Source: Anaerofustis stercorihominis (GTDB lineage: Bacteria; Bacillota; Clostridia; Eubacteriales; Anaerofustaceae). Taken from it: DNA of 64,000 bases. Both the position numbers and the translations under genes were made by a program. The DNA lies in NCBI RefSeq assembly GCF_024623185.1, contig NZ_JANJZK010000001.1, forward strand, positions 124,001-188,000, read 5' to 3'. The notes beneath the pieces were generated by a model. The model saw only the letters and a program-made list of their open reading frames with translations, did not search any database and was not told the DNA's origin. Shown piece after piece: positions 8,163-16,452 of this stretch; within the stretch, counting starts at the first letter, position 1, and every line of letters begins with the position of its first letter.

Positions 8163-9443
8163 TTATAAATATTGTTGTCTTATAATTGTATCTTCTCTGT
8201 CAGGTCCTACAGAAACGATACCGATTGGAACTTCGCAAAGTTCTTCCACCCTGTTGACATATTTTTTAGCATTTTCAGGCAGTTCATCAAAATCTCTGAT
8301 TTGTGAAATATCTTCATTCCATCCTTCAAATTCTTCATAAACAGGTTCACATTCGCCGAGAACCGTAAGTTCTGCAGGAAAATCTGTGATTATTTCATCT
8401 TTGTATTTATATCCGACACAAAGTTTTATTTTCTCCATTCCGGTTAGAGTATCAAGTTTTGTAAATACTATACTTGTAAGAGAATTTACTCTTACCGCGA
8501 ATTTAAGTATTACTGCGTCAAGCCATCCGCATCTTCTCGGTCTTCCCGTTGTAGTACCGTATTCATAACCTTTTTCTCTTAGATAGTCTCCGTCTTCATC
8601 GAATAACTCTGTAGGGAAAGGACCTTTACCTACTCTTGTTGTGTAAGCTTTGGCAATCCCGCATACATCGTCAATATAAGCAGGACCTATGCCCGAACCT
8701 ATGCATGCTCCGGCTGCTGTTGGGTGAGATGATGTAACGTATGGATATGTACCGAAGTCTATATCGAGAAGTGTTGCTTGAGCACCTTCAAATAACACTT
8801 TTTTACCTTTTTTGATGTAATCATAAATAATAACTGTAGCATCAGCTACATACTGTCTTATGATATCCGCACATTTATTGTACTCATCAAAAATATCTTC
8901 AAATTTTAATTCTTCTCCGCCGTAAACTTCTACAATTTCTTTATTAACAGCTTCGAGATTGATTTTTAAATTTTCTTCGAATAGCGGTGTATCGATTAAA
9001 TCACAAATTCTTATCCCGCTTCTTTTGATTTTATCCGTATAAGCAGGTCCGATACCCCTTTTTGTCGTTCCTATATCGTTTTTACCAAGTGATTTTTCGA
9101 TCAGTTCATCAAGCACTCTGTGATAAGGCATGATTACCTGCGCTCTTTTGTCAATGATAAGTTTATCAAACTTGACCCCTTGTTCTTTTAAAGTGTTCAT
9201 TTCCTTAACTAACCATGTAGGGTCAACTACCATTCCTGCGCCAATAATTGATGGTTTATCCTGGATAACACCTGAAGGAATAACATGTAACTTATATGTA
9301 ATGCCGTTTGCTATAACTGTATGTCCCGCATTGTTACCGCCTGAACTTCTTACAACAATATCGCATCTATCTGTAAAGTAATCTGTTATTTTACCTTTTC
9401 CTTCGTCGCCCCATTGTGAACCGACTACTACTAAATTTCCCAT
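8163..9443 (-). CDS. purA: Adenylosuccinate synthase
   Basis: PurA joins IMP and aspartate with GTP in the first committed step of AMP synthesis. The start MGNLVVVGSQWGDEGKGK carries the GDEGKGK phosphate loop, and NNAGHT, TTKRGIGPAY, SSHPTAAGACIGSG and TTTGRPRRCGWLDA are all present. The open frame runs upstream to 9521, but I start at 9443: AGGAGG at 9451-9456 is well spaced, and 426 residues is the family length. rsmI follows directly. Confidence 0.95.
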   Translation of the reverse strand: MGNLVVVGSQWGDEGKGKITDYFTDRCDIVVRSSGGNNAGHTVIANGITYKLHVIPSGVIQDKPSIIGAGMVVDPTWLVKEMNTLKEQGVKFDKLIIDKRAQVIMPYHRVLDELIEKSLGKNDIGTTKRGIGPAYTDKIKRSGIRICDLIDTPLFEENLKINLEAVNKEIVEVYGGEELKFEDIFDEYNKCADIIRQYVADATVIIYDYIKKGKKVLFEGAQATLLDIDFGTYPYVTSSHPTAAGACIGSGIGPAYIDDVCGIAKAYTTRVGKGPFPTELFDEDGDYLREKGYEYGTTTGRPRRCGWLDAVILKFAVRVNSLTSIVFTKLDTLTGMEKIKLCVGYKYKDEIITDFPAELTVLGECEPVYEEFEGWNEDISQIRDFDELPENAKKYVNRVEELCEVPIGIVSVGPDREDTIIRQQYL

Positions 9444-9638
9444 CATAATACCTCCTAGTACTTTATAACGACACTTTATTTTACCCCATTTGGTATATAT
9501 AATCAATACTAAAATCCTCATTTTACCTACTTTTAATGGTATATATCTGAATTTTCAGAACTTTAATGATTACCAAACATTTAATGTTATGATTTAGTTA
9601 TTATGGTATAATTACAAATAATGAATGAAGGTGATATT

Positions 9639-10454
9639 ATGAGAATTACTGTTTTAAATGAAAATATGGTATATAAAAAGAACCTTATAGCCGAGCATGG
9701 ACTTTCTGCATTGATCGAGTTCAATAATAAAAAAATATTGCTGGATACCGGACAAAGTGACGTGTTCATAAAAAATGCAAAAACACTCGGTGTCGACTTA
9801 AATAATTTAGATGCAATCATTATTTCTCACGGACATTATGACCATGGGGGAGGACTTGATTATTTAAATGAAATAAATAATATTCCCAATATTTATATAT
9901 CAACAAAAGCACTAATCCCGAAGTTCAGTATAAATAAAAAGAAGAATAAATATTATTTTAATGGAATTGATGTAGATGATAATATAAAAAATCACTTTCA
10001 TTATATTGATGATAAAGAAGAAATTTTTAAGGGTGTATACTTAATTAGTAATATTCCTTATAGTAATGATTTTGAAAGTAAACCAAAAGGATTTTATATA
10101 AAGCAGAAAGATAAAATGTTACCTGATTTAATGTATGATGAACAAATCCTTGTTGTTGAAACTTCCAATGGTTTATCTTTATTTATGGGCTGCTCTCATA
10201 TGGGCATAATCAATGCAGTCTCATATGTAAAAGATATATTTAAAGGTAAAAAAATTTATTCTTTATTTGCAGGTATGCATTTAATCAATGCAGATAAGAA
10301 CAGGGTCGATAATACTATTGAAATGCTGAAAAAAGAGAATATAAATTATATCATGCCTTGCCATTGTACCGGATATAAGGTGTCTGCAAAAATAAGCGAA
10401 GAATTTAAAAATAGTTATATTGAAGTTCAGTGCGGAAGTGTTATAGAAATATAA
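9639..10454 (+). CDS. MBL-fold metallo-hydrolase
   Basis: This 271-residue protein has the metallo-beta-lactamase fold: the metal-binding HGHYDHGGG motif is near residues 63-71, MGCSHMGI lies in the C-terminal half and a CHCTGYK motif comes later. It belongs with the group often annotated as 7,8-dihydropterin-6-methyl-4-(beta-D-ribofuranosyl)aminobenzene-phosphate synthase-like hydrolases. That name is historical and the substrate here is unknown. The start at 9639 is preceded by GAAGGTGAT; an in-frame ATG at 9621 overlaps that ribosome binding site. It is a single gene with its own terminator. Confidence 0.85.
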   Translation: MRITVLNENMVYKKNLIAEHGLSALIEFNNKKILLDTGQSDVFIKNAKTLGVDLNNLDAIIISHGHYDHGGGLDYLNEINNIPNIYISTKALIPKFSINKKKNKYYFNGIDVDDNIKNHFHYIDDKEEIFKGVYLISNIPYSNDFESKPKGFYIKQKDKMLPDLMYDEQILVVETSNGLSLFMGCSHMGIINAVSYVKDIFKGKKIYSLFAGMHLINADKNRVDNTIEMLKKENINYIMPCHCTGYKVSAKISEEFKNSYIEVQCGSVIEI

Positions 10455-10480
10455 AAAGGATACATATGTATCCTTTATTT
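10455..10480 (+). terminator. Terminator after the MBL-fold gene
   Basis: Perfect 11-bp palindrome AAAGGATACAT with ATGTATCCTTT, followed by TATTTT. Confidence 0.75.
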
Positions 10481-10871
10481 TAATGAGACAATATTTTTTA
10501 TCGCATTTTACTATTTTAGAATAATATATTTGATTTCATATCTAAATACATAATAAATATTTTTTATTATATCCTGTAGCATAGTGTCGCTAAGTTATTA
10601 TATTTTAGTTTGTTATTTTTTTTACAGACCTTGTTCGTTACAGTTACAGTGCATTCTAATTTTTTTTACTGATTTTTATAAAATCTTTTTCAATAATGTT
10701 GCATTGTTTCCTACATATTCTTTTCTCTCTCTTATTTGTAGATTTTCTGTAAAAATTTAGTTTTCTTATGGTTTTTTTGATATAAATTTATTTGTATGTT
10801 TTATAATGATTTACGTTAAAATTATTTATCTCGTCTTCTTTTAATTTTATATTTTTATTATTTTAGTCATA
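10481..10871. other. AT-rich intergenic region, nothing recognised
   Basis: About 390 bp of very AT-rich sequence separates the MBL-fold gene from the convergent SdpI-family gene. I see no coding frame with a ribosome binding site and no clear structured RNA. Confidence 0.5.
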
Positions 10872-11267
10872 TTATTTAATATCTTCAATGCTTTTTCTGT
10901 TTCCGTCACTGTCAAAGGTATTTTTTAATTTCTTCTCCACATAAAATATGGGAAGAATCAATACAATCATCTCTGTAGTTTGAATTATCAGCGTTACTGT
11001 ACTGATTATGTTTTCACTTCTATTTATAGTAAATAATGAAGCTATTATTGATAAAATCAGTAATACAAAACCTAATTTATGCCATATACCTCCGAAGAGT
11101 TTATGGGCATAGGACCAAGTATCTTTGTTTTTCATCGACATTGATGTTCTGTATCCGTAAGCCATATTTATGCTCTTAGGTGCATTCTTAATAAATAATT
11201 TACCGAAAATAATCATTATTATAGGTATCAATAAGTTCATGATAAACATGAATATCCAAAATTTCAT
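10872..11267 (-). CDS. SdpI family membrane protein
   Basis: This 131-residue protein has three predicted membrane helices. The conserved SdpI-type segment NMAYGYRTSMSMKNKDTWSYAHKLFG lies near residues 34-59. In Bacillus subtilis, SdpI is the membrane immunity protein and signal receptor for the SdpC cannibalism toxin, but many family members stand alone with no known role. No sdpABC or SdpR-like gene lies nearby. An upstream ribosome binding site (AAGGATATGAG) fits the chosen ATG. Confidence 0.8.
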   Translation of the reverse strand: MKFWIFMFIMNLLIPIIMIIFGKLFIKNAPKSINMAYGYRTSMSMKNKDTWSYAHKLFGGIWHKLGFVLLILSIIASLFTINRSENIISTVTLIIQTTEMIVLILPIFYVEKKLKNTFDSDGNRKSIEDIK

Positions 11268-11321
11268 CTCATATCCTTTTTATTTTATTATACTTAAAAA
11301 ATGCAGATATAAATAAATATT

Positions 11322-12746
11322 TTATAAATGTTTTTTAGTTTTTTTCTTTCTTTTTATTGCTTCATTTTTATAAGTTTCAATCCTTTTTTCTTCTACTATC
11401 TTTTTGCTCTTGTCAGAATGATAATATATGAGCCCATATCCCACGGCGTCGTATGCATGGTCGTTTTTGTCGTCAGCGACTACTTCAGGATTTCCTTCTT
11501 CTTCCATTAAGTTTTTAAAGGTTTCTATGAAGGTTTTACATGACTTGAAAACCTGAAATTTTGCATACTCGGTATTTGTATTTTCATCTTCTATTGGTTT
11601 TAAGTACTCATGGAAAGTGCTTTTCCTAAGTTCTCTCGATGTTATAGCTTTTGTAAACGGAACGGTAAATCCTCCTTGTATATAATAGTCGATAAGGGTT
11701 TTTCCGCTTAAGTCCCTATGGTGTTTATTAAATGCGTCAAGACCTGCAACACATACTTCAATATCCTCTGTTTCTTCTTTGATTTCGCCATTTTCATCGA
11801 CATAGGGTTTTGACATCATTTCCATTGCATTTTTTCCTTGCTCGGAATATGGAATTCTTATATCTGTGTGTTTTCTCGTGTACTCTCTGTAAAGATATAC
11901 TATTCCGTCTTCGCTTATTGTAAACCATGCAAAGTAAAACGGGTCAGCATATCCGTTATCTACCGCCATCCACCTTACCCAGTGTTTAGGTATCTCAAAA
12001 TCATCTATGACATGTATTTCTTCGTTAAATTCAGGGAAGGCTCTGCCCTCATATATATCCCAATCACCTTCTAAATATGCTTTTCTCTTTGCTTCGGGAA
12101 GGTTTTCCAGTCTTCTTATATATTTGGGGTCGTTTTCTGTTAAAACTTTATTGTCATATACTCTTGCCGGTATAAATTTTATTTTATTTCCGTTTTTTTT
12201 GTCTTCATATATTTTTTTACCATAGTCGGTAGATGTAATGTATCTTGCTTTTACCCATGCGTGACCTATATTTCCCGGGTTTGCTGTAGCTCTGAAAAAT
12301 GTAGGGTATCCTTTTGGACTTCTAAGACATGACAGCAGTATTTGGACCCATTCTTCTTCAAAGTGAGTAAGTTCATCTATTCCTATGTAATCAATACTTC
12401 TTCCGTCGTATCTTATAGCGTCCTTATAATTTGATACAAACCTGAAAAATATTTTACTTCCATTTATTAGTGTTGCAGTTTTTTTTGAAGCATTATATTT
12501 ATATATAATACTTGGAACTTTATTAAACCATTCACTTATTAAATTTGCTTCCAAGTCGTCATAGGTTTTTCTGAAAAGATATATCGTGCTCTTTTTATAT
12601 ATAAGAGCATATTTAAGTGCGTCCATAACCAAAGCACAGCTTTTACCTCCTCCTTTTGCTCCTCCGTATAATACTTCTTCCTCACTGCTTTTGTGAAAAA
12701 TCTTTTGTTTATTATTTTCTTCATAATCTATCGTTACTTCTTTCAT
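11322..12746 (-). CDS. Phage terminase large subunit (isolated)
   Basis: This 474-residue protein is a full-length terminase large subunit: ATPase plus headful-packaging nuclease. The Walker A is GGAKGGGKS near residues 28-36, Walker B is IGIDELTHF, the coupling motif is RATANPGN, and the nuclease domain shows AVDNGYADP, AGLDAFN and DHAYDAVGY with acidic residues in place. The start has an AAGGAGGAT ribosome binding site. No portal, capsid, small terminase, integrase or lysis gene surrounds it. It may be a leftover of a lost prophage or a captured single gene. Base composition matches the host. Confidence 0.88.
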   Translation of the reverse strand: MKEVTIDYEENNKQKIFHKSSEEEVLYGGAKGGGKSCALVMDALKYALIYKKSTIYLFRKTYDDLEANLISEWFNKVPSIIYKYNASKKTATLINGSKIFFRFVSNYKDAIRYDGRSIDYIGIDELTHFEEEWVQILLSCLRSPKGYPTFFRATANPGNIGHAWVKARYITSTDYGKKIYEDKKNGNKIKFIPARVYDNKVLTENDPKYIRRLENLPEAKRKAYLEGDWDIYEGRAFPEFNEEIHVIDDFEIPKHWVRWMAVDNGYADPFYFAWFTISEDGIVYLYREYTRKHTDIRIPYSEQGKNAMEMMSKPYVDENGEIKEETEDIEVCVAGLDAFNKHHRDLSGKTLIDYYIQGGFTVPFTKAITSRELRKSTFHEYLKPIEDENTNTEYAKFQVFKSCKTFIETFKNLMEEEGNPEVVADDKNDHAYDAVGYGLIYYHSDKSKKIVEEKRIETYKNEAIKRKKKTKKHL

Positions 12747-13149
12747 TTTATCCTCCTTATATTAGTAAAATTTTATCAAAATGGGTAAAATAAAAATTAA
12801 TGAGTTTTTAAAGTTAAAAGGGGACAGAGAAGTGATTTCGGGCGCGGAATCTGCGTAAGCAGGCGTATTGCCCGAAGAGGTAAATCATGTTGTAAAGATA
12901 CGATAACTGGAGTATAATTATTAAATAATTTATCTAATAGATTTAACAGTAATTTTTTAAATATTCTGAAAATATTTTATGATTTTTGTAAATAAATCAG
13001 GCTGAAATTTCGTATTTTTTAAATTAATACTCATTTGGTAGGAAATAATCTTTTTTTATGTAAAAGTATGTGATATACTATCTAAATAATAAAGATGTAA
13101 AATAAAGGAAATAACTTAATATATATAGAAAAGGAAAGGAATTAAGAAA
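12747..13149. other. Divergent intergenic region with one hairpin repeat
   Basis: This 400-bp spacer lies between the terminase and the SufC-like gene. It holds hairpin repeat copy 1 (12839-12874) and a TATACT hexamer at 13074-13079 that may be the -10 of the sufC promoter. The rest is AT-rich without a supportable gene. Confidence 0.5.
12839..12874 (+). repeat. GC-rich hairpin repeat, copy 1
   Basis: One of four related intergenic palindromes. The left arm is CGGGCGCGGAATCTGC, the loop GTAA and the right arm GCAGGCGTATTGCCCG. The outer pair C-G differs from copy 2 (G-C) but pairing is kept. The GC content is far above that of the surrounding DNA. Confidence 0.85.
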
Positions 13150-13869
13150 ATGTTAAAGCTAGAACATGTCAAATGGAAAGCAGAAGACGGCGAAGAAATA
13201 ATAAAAGATATAGATTTAGATATTGAAAGCGGTAAACTTGTTGTTGTAACCGGACCGAACGGAGGAGGTAAGACCACTCTTGCAAAACTTATAGCGGGGA
13301 TCGAACAAGTTACTTCCGGTAAAGTTATATTAGATGGTAAAGATATCACGAATGAAGATATAACCACTCGTGCAAAAGAAGGCATTGCTTATGCATTTCA
13401 GCAGCCTGTTAAGTTTAAAGGACTTACCGTAAGAGATATTTTAAAGCTTTCTGCGGGAAAAGACCTTGAAGAAGGGGAGGCTTGTGCTCTTTTAAGTAAA
13501 GTGGGGCTTTGTGCCGAAGAATATATTGATAGAGAACTAAATGACTCTTTATCCGGAGGAGAAAGTAAAAGAATAGAAATCGCGGGAGTACTTGCAAGAG
13601 ATGCGAAACTTCTTATATTTGATGAGCCCGAAGCAGGTATAGACCTTTGGAGCTTCTCAAAATTAGTTGAAACTTTTGAAATTTTAAGAAAAAGAAATAA
13701 AGGAACTTTACTAATCATTTCTCATCAGGAAAGGATTTTATCCATTGCAGACGAAATCATAGTTATTTCAGGTGGAAAGGTCAGAGACATGGGAAGAAGA
13801 GAAAAAATCCTTCCTACATTGTTTAAAGAAGAAAGGGCAAATATGTGTCCGAAGGAAAAGGAGCTATAG
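13150..13869 (+). CDS. SufC-like ABC ATPase of a minimal Suf (SmsC-type) system
   Basis: SufC hydrolyses ATP to drive Fe-S cluster assembly on its SufB/SufD partner. This 239-residue cytoplasmic protein has Walker A GPNGGGKTT at residues 35-43, signature LSGGESKR and Walker B LLIFDEPEAG, all intact. It is followed three bases later by a single SufB/SufD-like gene, with no sufS, sufU or second scaffold subunit. This two-gene arrangement matches the minimal SMS-type module known in anaerobes. GGAAAGGAATT serves as the ribosome binding region. Confidence 0.9.
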   Translation: MLKLEHVKWKAEDGEEIIKDIDLDIESGKLVVVTGPNGGGKTTLAKLIAGIEQVTSGKVILDGKDITNEDITTRAKEGIAYAFQQPVKFKGLTVRDILKLSAGKDLEEGEACALLSKVGLCAEEYIDRELNDSLSGGESKRIEIAGVLARDAKLLIFDEPEAGIDLWSFSKLVETFEILRKRNKGTLLIISHQERILSIADEIIVISGGKVRDMGRREKILPTLFKEERANMCPKEKEL

Positions 13870-13872
13870 ATC

Positions 13873-14790
13873 ATGAATAAGACAACAGAACAGATACTTC
13901 GTGCAGTTTCGGGTTTTACAGGCAAATTTGAAGGTGCATTTAATATAAGAGAAGACGGTAAATGTGCGGGAAGACAGTCAAGTAAAAATATTAAAATCGA
14001 ATCTAAAGAAGATGGTCCCGGACTTATTATTCATATTAAACCGAATACAAAAGATGAAAAAGTTTATATCCCCGCTTGTGTAACGCACGGAGATGTAGAT
14101 GACCTTGTGTATAATGATTTTTATGTAGGTGAAAATGCAGATGTAACGATTGTTGCAGGCTGCGGAGTCCATACCGATGACGGACATGATGCAAGGCATA
14201 ACGGTATCCATAGATTTTTCCTTGAAGAAAATGCTCATGTATTATATGAGGAAAAGCATATCGCAACGGGAAAAGGCGTAGGGATTAAAAGAATAGACCC
14301 CATAACCGACGTAAATTTAAAAAAGGGTGCAGTACTTGAAATGGATACGATACAGCTTGAAGGTGTCGATAGTTCTATTCGTAAAACTAATGGAACTTTA
14401 GAAGAAGGTGCAAAGCTTATTGTCAGAGAACGTATAATGACGGACGGAAATGAAAAAGCACAAACGGATTTTGATGTAGTATTAAAGGGTGAAAATTCTA
14501 AAGTTGATTTGATTTCACGTTCCGTAGCTAAGGGAAATTCTTATCAGGAATTTAATTCTAAAATCAATGGAGAAACGAAATGTAAGGGACATTCCGAGTG
14601 TGATGCAATATTAGTAGATAACGGAATGGTATCCGCTTCTCCGTCGCTTGTTGCTTCTGATATTGACGCTGAACTTATCCATGAAGCTGCTATAGGAAAG
14701 ATTGCCGGGGAACAAATCCTCAAACTTCAAAGTTTGGGACTTACAAAAGAAGAAGCGGAACAAAAAATTATTTCCGGCTTTTTAAAATAG
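13873..14790 (+). CDS. SufB/SufD-like Fe-S scaffold protein (SmsB-type)
   Basis: This 305-residue protein matches the SufB/SufD beta-helix core, being shorter than classical SufB (about 465 residues). It carries the scaffold segment AGCGVHTDDGHDARHNGIH near residues 95-113 and a C-terminal HECDAILVDNG-like region: here HSECDAILVDNG, then HEAAIGKIAGEQ. Such shortened SufB proteins pair with SufC as homodimers in the minimal system. It is co-transcribed with the upstream SufC gene and closed by a strong terminator. A cysteine desulfurase must come from elsewhere in the genome. Confidence 0.9.
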   Translation: MNKTTEQILRAVSGFTGKFEGAFNIREDGKCAGRQSSKNIKIESKEDGPGLIIHIKPNTKDEKVYIPACVTHGDVDDLVYNDFYVGENADVTIVAGCGVHTDDGHDARHNGIHRFFLEENAHVLYEEKHIATGKGVGIKRIDPITDVNLKKGAVLEMDTIQLEGVDSSIRKTNGTLEEGAKLIVRERIMTDGNEKAQTDFDVVLKGENSKVDLISRSVAKGNSYQEFNSKINGETKCKGHSECDAILVDNGMVSASPSLVASDIDAELIHEAAIGKIAGEQILKLQSLGLTKEEAEQKIISGFLK

Positions 14791-14799
14791 TACTTACGA

Positions 14800-14829
14800 A
14801 AAGAGATGTAATATCATCTCTTTTTTTAT
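14800..14829 (+). terminator. Terminator after the SufCB operon
   Basis: AAGAGATG/CATCTCTT stem with a TAATAT loop followed by seven T. Confidence 0.9.
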
Positions 14830-14893
14830 TATTTTAAAGTTTTAGTGTAAATATAAGGCGTAATCTGTATAATGTATATATAATTAACATGAC

Positions 14894-14940
14894 TGCAACT
14901 AAAAGTTTACAAAAAAACTTGTAGTTGCAATTAAAAGTTG
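14894..14940. promoter_or_regulatory. Triple operator-like repeat upstream of the XRE regulator
   Basis: Three copies of the pattern AACT-N3-AGTT occur at 14897-14907 and 14916-14926, and with one change (AATT) at 14929-14939. The first two sit in a larger inverted repeat, TGCAACTAAAAGTTT facing AAACTTGTAGTTGCA, with 14 of 15 bases matching. The block ends 55 bp before the regulator's start codon, where an autoregulatory operator would be expected. Confidence 0.6.
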
Positions 14941-14994
14941 GTAGAAAATAATTCATGCAGACAGTATCATTAGGGCAGAAAGAAGGTGTATAAA

Positions 14995-15918
14995 ATGAAT
15001 TTCAACACAAATTTACAAAACTTAAGAAAGATACATAATTTATCTCAGGAACAGCTTGCAGAAAAACTTGATGTATCAAGACAGGCCGTATCAAAATGGG
15101 AAAATGGTACATCATATCCTGAAATGGATAAATTACTTATTTTATGCGATATATTCTCCCTTAATATGGACGAACTTGTACAGGGGAATATCTCCGTTAA
15201 TGATAATTCTTTTAAAGAAGATAAAGAATTATACGAAAACGCTCAGAATAAGTTTTCCAAAATGATAACCTTAGGAGTGTTTTTGATTCTCCTTGGTGTA
15301 ACTATAATGAGTATGTCCGATGGATTGATTAAAGGCGGAAACTTCTTTATAAATACATTCAGTTCCATTTCGACTATATTATTTTTTATTTTGGTTACGA
15401 TAGCGGTATTCATATTTGTTTATTTCGGAATAAGTCATTCCAATTTTGTAGAAGAACATCCTTATTTTGACGATTTCTATACAAAAGAAGAAAAGAGTTC
15501 TTATAACAGATTGTTTGCCGGTATGATAGCCGTAGGCGTTGGTATCATATTGGTTGCTGTCACTATTCTGGTAGGGGTAGAGGAAATATTAAAGACAGAT
15601 GTAGATAATATGCCGGCTGTTATGGGACTGTTTATGTTCATGGTAACAATAGCGGTAAGTATATTTACATACTTTGGAATGCAGAAGGCAAAATATGATA
15701 TAAACGGTTATAACAAAGAAAATAAACATCACGATATATATTCCCCTGACAGTAATTCACTTATAGGCAAAGTTTCGGGAGTAATAATGCTTATTGCTAC
15801 TTTTATATATCTGGCATTAGGATTTATTTGGAATTTATGGCATCCCGGCTGGGTCGTATTTCCTTTAGGCGGTGTGCTTTGCGCAATAGCTACGATAATT
15901 ATAGGTGATGATAAATAA
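14995..15918 (+). CDS. XRE-family regulator with C-terminal membrane domain
   Basis: This 307-residue protein has an N-terminal Cro/CI-type helix-turn-helix (about residues 5-60; SQEQLAEKLDVSRQAVSKWENG is the core). It is followed by about six hydrophobic segments and ends in the membrane. Such membrane-tethered XRE proteins are common in Firmicutes and are thought to sense envelope signals; the signal is unknown here. I start at 14995 because AGAAGGTG at 14981-14988 fits it. A triple palindrome upstream is a candidate binding site for the protein itself. Confidence 0.85.
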   Translation: MNFNTNLQNLRKIHNLSQEQLAEKLDVSRQAVSKWENGTSYPEMDKLLILCDIFSLNMDELVQGNISVNDNSFKEDKELYENAQNKFSKMITLGVFLILLGVTIMSMSDGLIKGGNFFINTFSSISTILFFILVTIAVFIFVYFGISHSNFVEEHPYFDDFYTKEEKSSYNRLFAGMIAVGVGIILVAVTILVGVEEILKTDVDNMPAVMGLFMFMVTIAVSIFTYFGMQKAKYDINGYNKENKHHDIYSPDSNSLIGKVSGVIMLIATFIYLALGFIWNLWHPGWVVFPLGGVLCAIATIIIGDDK

Positions 15919-15924
15919 TAAAAA

Positions 15925-15956
15925 AAAGAACCGAGACATCATTCTTGGTTCTTTTT
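15925..15956. terminator. Bidirectional terminator between XRE regulator and PAP2 gene
   Basis: AAAAGAACC...GGTTCTTTT stem flanked by A and T runs; it touches the stop codon of the convergent PAP2 gene. Confidence 0.85.
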
Positions 15957-16443
15957 ATATCAACATACCTATCAAGGCACAAACTATTCCTAATAAAGCT
16001 CCGACAGTAACATCCTTTATGAAGTGTACTACTCCCATAACTCTTATGACCGACAGTAAAATACCCAATATAATAATTATTACTCCATATGTAACGGATA
16101 TAAATAGTCCGGAAGTTCCTATTACAAAGGCGGAAAATACATGTCTGCTGGGAAACGACTTACCCTTTGTATCTTTATTGAGTATCGGTTTTATGTCAAA
16201 TATTTCATATGGTCTTTTTGCATCAAATACTTTTCTAAATACACTTAATAATATAAATGGAATTAATGTAGAAAGTATAAGCCTGGTTACATCGTGACCC
16301 TTTATAAAATTAATCATTATAAATATGGGAAAAGATAAAAATATTAAATATGTTACTATCTTATCTATTATATTAAGAAAATTTTTTTTATTTTTATCTT
16401 TATAAAAGGGTGCATATAATTTTAAATAAAATTCTTTATTCAT
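15955..16443 (-). CDS. PAP2-family membrane phosphatase
   Basis: This 162-residue integral membrane protein has the three acid-phosphatase signatures: KVFDAKRP, then SFPSRH, then RVMGVVHFIKDV. Family members dephosphorylate lipid pyrophosphates such as undecaprenyl pyrophosphate, or phosphatidic acid. The frame opens with a GTG at 16452, but I choose the ATG at 16443, which is correctly spaced from AGGTGA. It follows uvrC by only 9 bp and is probably co-transcribed. Confidence 0.87.
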   Translation of the reverse strand: MNKEFYLKLYAPFYKDKNKKNFLNIIDKIVTYLIFLSFPIFIMINFIKGHDVTRLILSTLIPFILLSVFRKVFDAKRPYEIFDIKPILNKDTKGKSFPSRHVFSAFVIGTSGLFISVTYGVIIIILGILLSVIRVMGVVHFIKDVTVGALLGIVCALIGMLI

Positions 16444-16452
16444 GCATATCAC

